From NCBI GenBank assembly GCA_020638735.1, contig JACKHZ010000008.1, positions 124,001 through 188,000 on the forward strand: 64,000 nucleotides of DNA. The letters run 5' to 3'. Below are positions 44,051 through 52,494 of this stretch, piece by piece. This DNA is from Planctomycetota bacterium. Lineage in GTDB: Bacteria > Planctomycetota > UBA1135 > UBA2386. Every line of letters begins with the position of its first letter. Within the stretch, counting starts at the first letter, position 1. The notes under the pieces are model-generated. The model saw only the letters and a program-made list of their open reading frames with translations. It was not told the DNA's origin and did not search any database. A program made the translations under genes and the position numbers.

Positions 44051-46318
44051 ATGACCAGTCGTCTGGTTGCGTTTGCCCTGCTGGCGGCCGCGTGTGCGGG
44101 ACCGCTGGCGGCGCAGGTCCACATGGCCCCGGGCATCATCCTGTCGGACGAGTCGGGAACCGGGAGCTACCCGGGACAGGAGGCTTCGAAGGTCAAGCTC
44201 GTGGGACTGACCAACACCCCTGGGGGCGCCTTGGACGGTCGCATGATCGTCACCTACGCCGACGCCGGCTACGCCGGGCTGGTCTGGGAGCCGAAGGGCC
44301 TCGAGCACGCGCCGAGCGACATCTTCGTGCGCTACTCCGACGACGGCGGCATCAGCTGGTCGGCGCCGGTCAACGTCTCGCGCACCGCGCACCTTCACTC
44401 CGCGTCGACGGACTGGGACGGGGACGGCGTCGACGAGATCTACTGGGGCGATTCGGACAAGCCGACGATCTTCAACCACGGCCTCAACGTCGTCGTCATC
44501 TGGGCCGACAAGTACGTGCCCGAAGAGACCTGGACGTGGGGCCAGGTCGGCGACAACACGGTGCAGGGACGCGCCGAGTACCCGGATCTCGCGACCTACC
44601 CCAACTACCGCGTCGTCCCGTTCTCGGCGCAGTACTGCGCGATCTCCAACGACGGCGGCACGACGTGGATCTACGGCGACGTCAACCCGCCGCTGCAGCT
44701 GACCTACGGCCGGCGCGACGTCGCCGGCAACGGCGGCGTGCGCGGCGTCGGTGGGCGCTGGAACCTGACCTGGCAGGAGGACCCCGATGGTCTGCAGACC
44801 GGCGAAGCCGAAGGCCCCGGCGAGGGCGCGAGCGGCGCCAACACCAGCAAGGGCACCGACGTCTGGTACACGTGGACGAGTGACATCGTCGCCGACCCGA
44901 TGGCGCTGCGTACCAACCGCGTGCCGTTGACCAACAACTCCTCGTACGACCTGAGCAACAACAACGGCTTCCCGACCGTGGGCGCGGCCGGTCAGATCGA
45001 GAACCACGCGGCGTCCCGCCCCAACCTGCTGCTGATGAACGTCGGCGGCGGCGTCTACAAGGCGGTCGTCGCCTACGAGGAGACCAAGGGCATCGACGTG
45101 CTGACCGGCAAGACGGTGCAGCTGCACGTGTTCCAGTACGACCTGCCGCAGCTGTTCGGCACACAGAACAACGCCTTCGGCAGCGCCGGCACGCAGCTGA
45201 CCAACCTGCTCGAGAACAGCCGCCGCGTGCGCCTGCTGTCGCAGCAGCCCAACGGCGTCGATCCGGCGCTGGTGGTGTTCTGGCGGCAGGGCGTCGGCGA
45301 CGAGGGCGCCTCGGCCGACGTGATGGTGCGCCTGTCCACGACGGTCGACGAAGCGTCCGTCGCCGCTGCGCCGCTTGTCAACCTGTCCAGCTACACGGAG
45401 ACGGCGACCAGCGCCAACCTCAGCGACAGCACGTCCCTCAACCCGATCGAGAACGCGCTCGCCCACCGCGGCGTGCTGCGCGGTCCGATGCTGGTGCTCG
45501 GTTACTGCTACACGCCGAACGGCCCGCTGGCCCGCTACACGGACCTCGAGAACTACGACTTCTGGGTGCGCCGCAGCCTCGACGGCGGCGCCACGTGGCT
45601 CGCGCCGCAGAACGTCACCAACTTGGCGACGACGACGATCAACGTCAAGGAGCCGCGCATCGTCGGTCCGCCCAACACGGCCGGTTCGGACCCGGCGACC
45701 TTCGTCATCGCCTGGGGAACCGAGACCAACGTCTACGAGGGCATCGGCACGATCGTCCCGCTCGACATGTTCCTGACCCGGACCACCGACCAGGGCGCGA
45801 CGTTCGAGCCGATCACGCCGCTCACCGCCACGCCGGCGGCCGAGTACGAGTCGCAGATCCGCGTCAACGGGGACTGCAGCCGTGTCTATGCGGTGTGGAA
45901 CTCCCACGACTCGGCCATCGACTCGATGTTCGCGATCGGCGGCAACCCGCTGCGCGTCGAAGCTCCGGCCGCGCCGGTGGCGATCGGCGAAACGGCACCG
46001 CTGATCCTGCACGCGCCGGGATACGAAGGCGCGCTCTACGTCGCCGGCTGCGCGCTCGGCATCACGCCGGGCATCGCCACGCCGTTCGGCAGCATCGCGC
46101 TCAACAACGACGAACTGCTCCTTGCCACGCTCGGCGTGACGTCCCCCTACCTGGCCGGATTCCTCGGCTTCGTGCCGACCGACGGCCAGGCGCCCGCCAG
46201 CATCCTGATCCCGAACGAGCCCGAGCTGGTCGGCATCACGCTCTACGCCAACTTCGCGACGTTCCCGGCGATCGGCCCGTGGGGCCTCGCCGCGCCGGGC
46301 AAGGTCACGATCGACTGA
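44051..46318 (+). CDS. Large secreted protein with sialidase-like repeats and shared C-terminus
   Basis: 755 residues with a signal peptide (GPLAAQ, about residue 22). Several Asp-box-like elements are visible: SDDGGISWSAP, SNDGGTTWIYG, SLDGGATWLAP and TDQGATFEP. The middle (PNLLLMNVGGG, ENALAHRGVLRGP and VAWGTETNV-like phrases) recalls secreted proteins called choice-of-anchor type, recalled from memory and not checked. The last 110 residues belong to the C-terminal module also seen in other secreted proteins here. Well-placed GGAGG upstream of the ATG supports the start. Convergent with dnaX. Confidence 0.85.
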   Translation: MTSRLVAFALLAAACAGPLAAQVHMAPGIILSDESGTGSYPGQEASKVKLVGLTNTPGGALDGRMIVTYADAGYAGLVWEPKGLEHAPSDIFVRYSDDGGISWSAPVNVSRTAHLHSASTDWDGDGVDEIYWGDSDKPTIFNHGLNVVVIWADKYVPEETWTWGQVGDNTVQGRAEYPDLATYPNYRVVPFSAQYCAISNDGGTTWIYGDVNPPLQLTYGRRDVAGNGGVRGVGGRWNLTWQEDPDGLQTGEAEGPGEGASGANTSKGTDVWYTWTSDIVADPMALRTNRVPLTNNSSYDLSNNNGFPTVGAAGQIENHAASRPNLLLMNVGGGVYKAVVAYEETKGIDVLTGKTVQLHVFQYDLPQLFGTQNNAFGSAGTQLTNLLENSRRVRLLSQQPNGVDPALVVFWRQGVGDEGASADVMVRLSTTVDEASVAAAPLVNLSSYTETATSANLSDSTSLNPIENALAHRGVLRGPMLVLGYCYTPNGPLARYTDLENYDFWVRRSLDGGATWLAPQNVTNLATTTINVKEPRIVGPPNTAGSDPATFVIAWGTETNVYEGIGTIVPLDMFLTRTTDQGATFEPITPLTATPAAEYESQIRVNGDCSRVYAVWNSHDSAIDSMFAIGGNPLRVEAPAAPVAIGETAPLILHAPGYEGALYVAGCALGITPGIATPFGSIALNNDELLLATLGVTSPYLAGFLGFVPTDGQAPASILIPNEPELVGITLYANFATFPAIGPWGLAAPGKVTID

Positions 46319-46330
46319 GCGTGCTCGCGC

Positions 46331-46359
46331 TCGTCGCGCGCCCGCCGCGCGCGCGACGA
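46331..46359. terminator. Hairpin between convergent genes
   Basis: An 11-base perfect stem (tcgtcgcgcgc with gcgcgcgacga) and a 7-base loop lie just past the stop of the 44051 gene and before the dnaX stop. It has no U-tract but is well placed to end transcription in both directions. Confidence 0.5.
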
Positions 46360-46400
46360 CCGCGCATCGGCGCACCCCGAAGCCCTGTCGGCATGGGGCG

Positions 46401-48185
46401 CTAGTCGCTCGGCGGCTCGCCCGGATCGAGCATCTCACCGCCGCCGTCGTAGTTGGCGTCGTCCGCGGCATCGCCAGCCGGCGGCGCGTCCTTCTTGATG
46501 CGATCGGGCGGGTCGACCTGCACCACGCGGCCGCCGAACCTCTTCATCACGCCCTGCGTGCGCGGGCCGGGCTCGGCCTTGAACAGCGGCGGCTTGGGCT
46601 GGCCGGGAGTGCCCGCAGCCGGCTCGTCGGGCACGCGGATGTCGACGGTGATCTCGCGGCCGGCGGCGGTGATGAAGGCCTGGATCAGCTCGGTGCGCAC
46701 CGTCTGCGAGTTGAGGCGGTCGCGGTGCATCTTGCGCTCGGTCTCGAGCGTGACGACGACGCGGCCCTTGTCGTCGGGCCCTTCGACGCGACACAACTCG
46801 GCGGTCGCCTGCAGCAGCTTGCGGTCGTTGAGGTGCGCCAGCACGCGCGCCTTGAGGTCGTTGGCGTTGGCCGCGGGCGCGACCGGACGCGGCGGCGCGG
46901 CCGGGGCAGCCGGTGCGGCGTGGCTCGGACGCAGCGGAGCACCGCCACCACCGGCGGCCTGGCGCGGCGCCGGCGCGCCACCACCACCACCACCACCGGC
47001 GAAGCCGCCCGCGCGCGCTTCGGCGAGCAGGTTGGCCAACGTCGGCAGCGCCGCCGCCTGCGCCATGCGCACCAGCGCGACCTCGAACACCGCGCCGCGG
47101 TCCTCGAGCCGCCGCAGCCGATCGCGGCCGAGCAGGCCGGCGCCGAGCATCGCGTCGAGCTGCGGCGGCTCGGCGGTCTTGGCCAGCGCGACCATGCGCT
47201 CGCGCAGCTGCCCCGACACCGGCACCAGGCCGCTGTCGTCGCCGTCGATCTTCAGCAGCATCAGCCAACGCAGCGCGTCGACGATCTCGCCGAGCGCCTC
47301 GCGTTCGTCGGCGCCGCGCTGCTCGAGGTCCTGCGCGAAGTGCAGCCCCTTGCGCGCGTCGCCCTGCAGCAGGCCGGCGACGACGTCGACCACGGCGTCG
47401 CTGCCGACGCGCGCGGTCAGCGCCCGGTAGGCCTCGAGGTCGAACTTGTCGCCGAGCTCGCGCGCCAGCGGCAGGATGCGTTCGAGCGCCGTCTCGGCGT
47501 CGCGCACGCCGCCCTGCACGCTCTGCGCGATCTCGTTCAGCACGTCGTCGGGCAGCGCGAGCCCTTCCTTGTCGGCGATGGTGCGCAGGCGGCGCACCAG
47601 GTCGGTCTCGCCGACGCGGCGGAACAGCAGCACCTGGCAGCGCGAACGGATCGTGTCCGGCACCTTGTGCAGCTCGGTCGTCGCCAGCACGAACACGACG
47701 TTGGGCGGCGGCTCCTCGAGCGTCTTCAAGAACGCGTTGAACGCGCTCTTCGACAGCATGTGCACCTCGTCGAGGATCACCACGCGGTAGCGCGACTGCA
47801 TGGTGGCGAAGCCGACGCTCTCGCGCAGCTGGCGCACCTCGGCGACGCCGTTGTTGGACGCCGCGTCGAGCTCGAGCACGTCCGGGTTGCTGCCGTCGAG
47901 GATCGACCGGCACGCGGCGCATTCGCCGCACGGCTCCGGCGTCGGCCCCTGCTCGCAGTTGAGGCAGCGGGCCAGGATGCGCGCCGAGGTGGTCTTGCCG
48001 ACGCCGCGGCTGCCGGAGAACAGGAACGCGTGCGGCACGCGGTGCTGCGACAGCGCCGAGCGCAGCGAGTGCAGCACGTCGTCCTGGCCGACCATCTCGG
48101 CGAACGTGTGCGGGCGGAACCGCCGCGCCACGACCTGGTACGGACGTTCTTCGCCTGCGTCGTCGTGCTCGCCCTGCTGCGCCAT
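46401..48185 (-). CDS. dnaX: DNA polymerase III subunit gamma/tau
   Basis: 594 residues. Clamp-loader ATPase: Walker A GSRGVGKTT (residues 58-66), zinc cysteines within C74-C92 (CLNC, CGECAAC), Walker B ILDEVH, and the SRC sensor segment RSRCQVLLF. Residues about 385-440 form a Gly/Ala/Pro-rich linker with a glycine run, followed by a tau-like C-terminus. No A-rich slippery site for programmed frameshifting is seen. It is separated from ybaB-recR, with which it is normally grouped. Confidence 0.93.
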   Translation of the reverse strand: MAQQGEHDDAGEERPYQVVARRFRPHTFAEMVGQDDVLHSLRSALSQHRVPHAFLFSGSRGVGKTTSARILARCLNCEQGPTPEPCGECAACRSILDGSNPDVLELDAASNNGVAEVRQLRESVGFATMQSRYRVVILDEVHMLSKSAFNAFLKTLEEPPPNVVFVLATTELHKVPDTIRSRCQVLLFRRVGETDLVRRLRTIADKEGLALPDDVLNEIAQSVQGGVRDAETALERILPLARELGDKFDLEAYRALTARVGSDAVVDVVAGLLQGDARKGLHFAQDLEQRGADEREALGEIVDALRWLMLLKIDGDDSGLVPVSGQLRERMVALAKTAEPPQLDAMLGAGLLGRDRLRRLEDRGAVFEVALVRMAQAAALPTLANLLAEARAGGFAGGGGGGGAPAPRQAAGGGGAPLRPSHAAPAAPAAPPRPVAPAANANDLKARVLAHLNDRKLLQATAELCRVEGPDDKGRVVVTLETERKMHRDRLNSQTVRTELIQAFITAAGREITVDIRVPDEPAAGTPGQPKPPLFKAEPGPRTQGVMKRFGGRVVQVDPPDRIKKDAPPAGDAADDANYDGGGEMLDPGEPPSD

Positions 48186-48276
48186 GCCGCCAGCATGCCG
48201 GATCGCGCGCGGCCAGGGAAGGCCGCGCGCACCGGGCCCGGGATGAACCCATCCCGGGTCCGGTGCGACCCGACCT

Positions 48277-48522
48277 TCAGCCCAGGTCGCTCAGCGCCGC
48301 GCCGAAGTTGACGTGCAGCGTCTGGCCGCCGAGCACCAGCGCCGGCACCGACTGCACGCCGGCCGCGCGCGCCTCGGCGACGCGGGCCTTGTCGTTGCCG
48401 AGGTGCACGACCTCGACCGCATAGCGGCCGCGGTCGAGCGCGCCGACCAGCGACTGTTCGGCGCTGACGCAGACCGGGCAACCGGCGTGGTAGAAGATGG
48501 CGCGCTGCTTGTTCTCGTTCAT
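48277..48522 (-). CDS. Small thioredoxin/glutaredoxin-like protein
   Basis: 81 residues from ATG 48522, which is preceded by AAGGAA. The active-site motif CPVC follows a beta strand (RAIFYHAGCPVC) and a cis-Pro segment QSVPALV is present, as in the thioredoxin fold. It should act in thiol-disulfide exchange in the cytoplasm, since there is no signal peptide. Divergent from the HxlR regulator, which may control it. It lies about 90 bases upstream of dnaX on the same strand. Confidence 0.8.
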   Translation of the reverse strand: MNENKQRAIFYHAGCPVCVSAEQSLVGALDRGRYAVEVVHLGNDKARVAEARAAGVQSVPALVLGGQTLHVNFGAALSDLG

Positions 48523-48651
48523 GGTTCGATTCCTTGTTCTGAAGCGATGGATCGCGCGGCGGAGTGCCGCGCGGGTCGAAGGTCGGCCACGCCGCACGCC
48601 GAACGAAGAAGGCACCTTTCGGTAACCAGGTCACCCGCCCGCTCCGCGCCC
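48523..48651. promoter_or_regulatory. Divergent promoter between thioredoxin-like gene and HxlR regulator
   Basis: 129 bases separate two divergent starts. Head-to-head regulator/target pairs of this kind often carry the regulator's operator. No clear palindrome was recognised. Confidence 0.45.
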
Positions 48652-49038
48652 ATGCCCCCCACCCCGCCAGAAGTCGTCTCGATCGCCGCGATGGTCGAGA
48701 GCATCGTCGGCTGCAAGTGGTCGCTTCGCCTGCTGACGCTGCTCGCGGCGGGCCCGCAGCGACCGAGCGCGATGCAGCGCGGCTGCCCGGGCCTGTCGGC
48801 GAAGGTGATGAACGAGCGGCTGCGCAAGTTCCGCCGCTTCGGCCTGGCGACGCGCACGGTGCACGGCGAGCGGCCGCCGGTCGAGGTCGAGTACGCGCTG
48901 AGCCAGCTCGGCGAACGCTTCGTCGGGCTGCTCGCCGAGATCGACCGGCTGCAGCAGGAGCTCGAGCACGGTGCCTTCGGCAGCGAAGCGGCGCGCGACC
49001 GCGACCTCGAGATCGTCAGGCGACCGGACCGTCGGTAG
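48652..49038 (+). CDS. HxlR-family transcriptional regulator
   Basis: 128 residues. A winged helix with the HxlR pattern: GCKWSLRLLTLLAAGPQRPS, the recognition region GLSAKVMNERLRKFRRFGL, and the wing VEYALSQLG. HxlR proteins often sense aldehydes, quinones or disulfide stress through an N-terminal cysteine; two cysteines (C21 in the first motif and C45) are present here. The divergent thioredoxin-like gene suggests a redox circuit (inference). The frame extends far upstream without conserved sequence; the start ATG 48652 is chosen because it gives the family's usual length. Confidence 0.85.
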   Translation: MPPTPPEVVSIAAMVESIVGCKWSLRLLTLLAAGPQRPSAMQRGCPGLSAKVMNERLRKFRRFGLATRTVHGERPPVEVEYALSQLGERFVGLLAEIDRLQQELEHGAFGSEAARDRDLEIVRRPDRR

Positions 49039-49062
49039 CCGGCCGCTCCGCCGGGCGACGGG

Positions 49063-49650
49063 TCAGCGCAGCCGCAGCAAGCCGGCCAGCCGCGCCAGGC
49101 CGCGCGCGACGAGACCGCGCACCGCCGCCTCGGTCAGTCCCATGCGCTCGGCGATCTGCACGTAGGAGACGTTGGCGAGGCGGTGCAGCAACACCGCCTC
49201 GCGCTGCGCGTCGGGCAGCTCGGTGATCGCGCGCTCGATGCGCTCGAACTCCTCCCGGGCCTCGACGACGCGCGACGGCGTCGCGCCCCCCACCAGCTCG
49301 CGCAGCGGTTCGCGGCACTCGGCGACCGTCGGCATGCGCAGCTCGCGCGCCTGATCGCGCTTGCCCATGCGGTGGAAGCGCGAGCGATCGACGATCTTGC
49401 GCGACGCCTGCAAGAACAGGAACGAACGGAACGCCTCGTCCGACGCGAAGCTCAGCTCGTCGAGGTCGCTCAGCACCTCACGGCACACCGACTGGGTCAG
49501 GTCGCTCACCGACTCGCGCGCGGCCAGGGCGGCGCCGATGCGAGCCTGCACGTAGGCCGCCAGCGCCGGCAGGTTGCGCGCGAACAGGTCGTCGTAGCGG
49601 CCCGGGTCGAGTTGGGGCGTGTCGGTCACGTCGTGCTCTCGGGCGGCCAT
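49063..49650 (-). CDS. ECF-type RNA polymerase sigma factor
   Basis: 195 residues, a standard sigma-70 group 4 size. Region 2 (SVSDLTQSVCREVL and the core-binding FRSFLFLQASRKIVD) and region 4 (LPDAQREAVLLHRLANVSYVQIAERMGLTEAAVRGLVARG) are clear. It lies 72 bases downstream of a Ser/Thr protein kinase on the same strand. In planctomycetes, ECF sigmas are often linked to such kinases, which may replace anti-sigma control, but the order here, kinase first, is less common than sigma first. Confidence 0.9.
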   Translation of the reverse strand: MAAREHDVTDTPQLDPGRYDDLFARNLPALAAYVQARIGAALAARESVSDLTQSVCREVLSDLDELSFASDEAFRSFLFLQASRKIVDRSRFHRMGKRDQARELRMPTVAECREPLRELVGGATPSRVVEAREEFERIERAITELPDAQREAVLLHRLANVSYVQIAERMGLTEAAVRGLVARGLARLAGLLRLR

Positions 49651-49722
49651 GCGCAGCAGTAGCGAGCGGGGCGTGGCCGCCGTTCGGGGAATCCGTGCGG
49701 GATCCGATGCAGCCCCACCGCG

Positions 49723-52296
49723 CTACTCACGGGTCACCGACCACGGCGCCGCCGCCAGCTGTCGCTCGGACAGCTCGCCCGCGACGACCGACGCTGCCAC
49801 CAGTTCGCGCGCCCTTCTCAGCAGGTCCGCCCGCTGGTCGCACGGTTCGAGGCGTGACACCCAGCGACACAGCAGCTCGGCCGCGCCGAGCCGGCCGACG
49901 TTCGGCGGCGCGTCGAGCGCCAGCAGCTCGTCGACGACGGCGACGGTGTCGTCGGTCTGCCCGGCGCTCAGCTGCTGACGCGCGCGGCGCACCAGCGCCA
50001 TGACCAGCCGCTGCTGGAACGACGCGTTGCTCGGCGCCGCCTGCACCGCGAGCCGCAGCTGCTCGGCCGCTTCGTCGAGCAGCGCCGCCGCGGCGGCGGC
50101 CGCACCCTCGCCCGTTCGCCGGCCGGCGATGTTGATCAGGCTGCCGGCGAAGCGGTGCCGGTACTCGGGCACGTTGGGGAAGTCGTCGGTCAGGTGGCGC
50201 CAGGTGTCGGCGGCGCTCTGCCAGAACTGGACCGCGAGCTCGGGCCGACCGCTGCGATCGGCGACGGTGCCGCGCACGCTCGACAGGTTGGCGAGCGTGT
50301 CGCGCCGCTGCCGGTCGCTCGGTTCGAGCGCCACCAGCTCCGCCATGATCGCGTGGCCGCGCGCGAGCAGGCGTTCGGCGTCGTCGGTGCGGCGCTGCCC
50401 CAGACAGACCACCGCGAGGCCGAGCAACCGGTTGGCGTGGGACGTGCGGTCCCGATCGGTGGCGACGGCGGCGAGCCGCTCCGACGCTTCCAGGGCGCGT
50501 TGGTAGGCCGCGATCGCGGACGCGTTCTCACCGCTGCGGTAGGCCAGCGCGCCGCGATTCGCGAGCACGTCGCCGAGGATCCGGGTCGCCTCGAAGTCGT
50601 CGGGCGTCGCCCGCAACAAGGCCTCGAGCTCGGCTTCGGCGGTCTGCAGCAGCTGCTGCGCGGTGTCGTGCTGGCCCTGATGCAGGGCGTCGGCCGCCAT
50701 CGTGTTGAGCAGCCCGCCGTGTTGCCGGCGCAGGTCGACGCGATCCGGCTCGGCCGCGATCAGGCGATCGAACACCGACACGGCGTCGCCGTAGCTGGCC
50801 ATCGCCGCGTCGTGTTCGCCGAGCAGCGACTGCACCAGGCCGACGCGGCTGTAGGCCCTGCCCAGCTCCTCGGCGCGCGCCGAGTCGTCGCGATGGCTGG
50901 CGGCGAAGCGCTGTTGGAAGCGCAGCGCCGACAGCAGCACGTCGCGCCGCAGCGGCTGCGCGCCGGGCGCCTGCGCCAGCGGCCCTTCCGCGACCTTGGT
51001 CAGCAGCTCGTTGACCGCCTCGTTGGCGAGCTTCTCGTTCATCGCGGCGCGCTCGGCCTCGTCGTGCACCTGCGCGAGCAGGGCCAGGCTGACGATCAGG
51101 GCAGCGATGATCGACAACAGCGCGACGGCCGCCGCGCCGACCTGCAGGCGGTGGCGCAGCGCGAAGCAGCGGAACCGGTACCAGGTGCTCGGCGGGCCGG
51201 CGAGCACCGGGTCGCCCGCGAGGTGGCGCTGCAGGTCGGCGGCGAGGTCGGCCGGCATGCGGTAGCGGCGTTCGCGGTCCTTCTCGAGCGCCTTGAGGCA
51301 GATCCAGTCGAGCTCGTCCTGCAGCGCGCGGCGCAGCTCGCGCGGCTCGACGCCGCGCGCCGCGGCGACGGCGGCGGCGTGCTCGCCGTCCAGCGCCCGG
51401 ACGCGCGCGCTCGGCGCCGGTGGCTGCAGCTCGTGCAGCATGCGCTCGACCTCGGCGTGGCTCGCCTTGCGCAACCGCTCCGAGTCGAGCGGCAGGCAGC
51501 CCGACAGCAGCTCGAACAGCATGACGCCGAGCGAGTAGACGTCGCTGCGGCTGTCGACACCGACGCGGTTTCCGGCCTGCTCCGGGCTCATGTACTCGGG
51601 CGTGCCGAGCATCTTGCCGTGCTGCGTCAGCAGCGTCACCGGCCGCAACAGCGGCTGCATCCACTTGGCGACGCCGAAGTCGATGATCTTGGGCCGCGGC
51701 CGCCCCGCTTCGTCGACGACCAGGATGTTGGACGGCTTCAGGTCGCGATGCAGGATGCCGGCGTTGTGGGCGTGCTGCACGGTCACGCAGACCTCGACCA
51801 TCAGCAGTTCGCGCTGACGCAGCGTCAGCTGCCGCCGGTCCGCGTAGTCCGCCAGCGGTTCGCCGTCGACGTGCTCCATGACCAGGTAGGGATGCCCCGC
51901 CTCGGTGGTGCCGGCGTCATGGATCTTGGCGATGTTGGGGTGATTGAGCGTGGCCAGCGTCTGTCGTTCGACGGCGAACCGCGCCAGCACCTCGCGCGTG
52001 TCCATGCCGGGCCGGATCACCTTGACCGCGACGCGCCGGCGCACCGGCTCGTCCTGCTCGGCGAGGTAGACCGCGCCCATGCCGCCCGAACCGATCAGCT
52101 CGAGCACGCGGTAGGGACCGATGCGCTCGGGCAGCGCCCGCGACAGGTCGTCGCGCAGCAACCCGCACTCGCGCAGCTCCTGCAGCTGTTCGCGCGCCTC
52201 CGGCGCCAACAAGGGCGTCTGCTCCAGCAGCCGATCCGCGGCCGCGCCGTCGCCCGCTTCGAGCAACAGGATGCAGCGCGCGACCAGGTCGGCCAT
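49723..52296 (-). CDS. Ser/Thr protein kinase with transmembrane segment and TPR-like C-terminus
   Basis: 857 residues. The kinase core is intact: glycine loop IGSGGMGAVYLAE (about residues 62-74), VAVK (about 90), HRDLKPSN (about 184), DFGVAK (about 206) and GTPEYMSPEQ. A transmembrane segment lies at about 385-410. The outside half has many helical TPR-like repeats (LGEHDAAMASYGDAV and similar). It would sense an external or envelope protein and phosphorylate inside. The start may be ATG 52296, or the GTG at 52323 nine codons earlier; neither has a good ribosome site. It is next to the ECF sigma and divergent from the six-repeat secreted protein. Confidence 0.9.
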   Translation of the reverse strand: MADLVARCILLLEAGDGAAADRLLEQTPLLAPEAREQLQELRECGLLRDDLSRALPERIGPYRVLELIGSGGMGAVYLAEQDEPVRRRVAVKVIRPGMDTREVLARFAVERQTLATLNHPNIAKIHDAGTTEAGHPYLVMEHVDGEPLADYADRRQLTLRQRELLMVEVCVTVQHAHNAGILHRDLKPSNILVVDEAGRPRPKIIDFGVAKWMQPLLRPVTLLTQHGKMLGTPEYMSPEQAGNRVGVDSRSDVYSLGVMLFELLSGCLPLDSERLRKASHAEVERMLHELQPPAPSARVRALDGEHAAAVAAARGVEPRELRRALQDELDWICLKALEKDRERRYRMPADLAADLQRHLAGDPVLAGPPSTWYRFRCFALRHRLQVGAAAVALLSIIAALIVSLALLAQVHDEAERAAMNEKLANEAVNELLTKVAEGPLAQAPGAQPLRRDVLLSALRFQQRFAASHRDDSARAEELGRAYSRVGLVQSLLGEHDAAMASYGDAVSVFDRLIAAEPDRVDLRRQHGGLLNTMAADALHQGQHDTAQQLLQTAEAELEALLRATPDDFEATRILGDVLANRGALAYRSGENASAIAAYQRALEASERLAAVATDRDRTSHANRLLGLAVVCLGQRRTDDAERLLARGHAIMAELVALEPSDRQRRDTLANLSSVRGTVADRSGRPELAVQFWQSAADTWRHLTDDFPNVPEYRHRFAGSLINIAGRRTGEGAAAAAAALLDEAAEQLRLAVQAAPSNASFQQRLVMALVRRARQQLSAGQTDDTVAVVDELLALDAPPNVGRLGAAELLCRWVSRLEPCDQRADLLRRARELVAASVVAGELSERQLAAAPWSVTRE

Positions 52297-52494
52297 GCGG
52301 TCGTGATCGGAGGAGGTGGTCACCGGGTGGTGTTCGCGCCGACACGGGCCGGGCCGGAGCAGCTTACCGCGCTGCGCCGGGCCGCGGTCCGGGCCGGCCC
52401 CGGCACCGCGGGGCCCCGGCAAAGCCCGGATTTCGCGAACGGCGGCGCCCGGCCTCTCGCTGCTCGACCAGTTCGTCGCCCACCGCCTCATCCC

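Noticed and set aside
46685..46996. Programmed frameshift in dnaX at the glycine run
   Set aside because: No A-rich slippery heptamer is present in the linker, only GGT/GGC codons.
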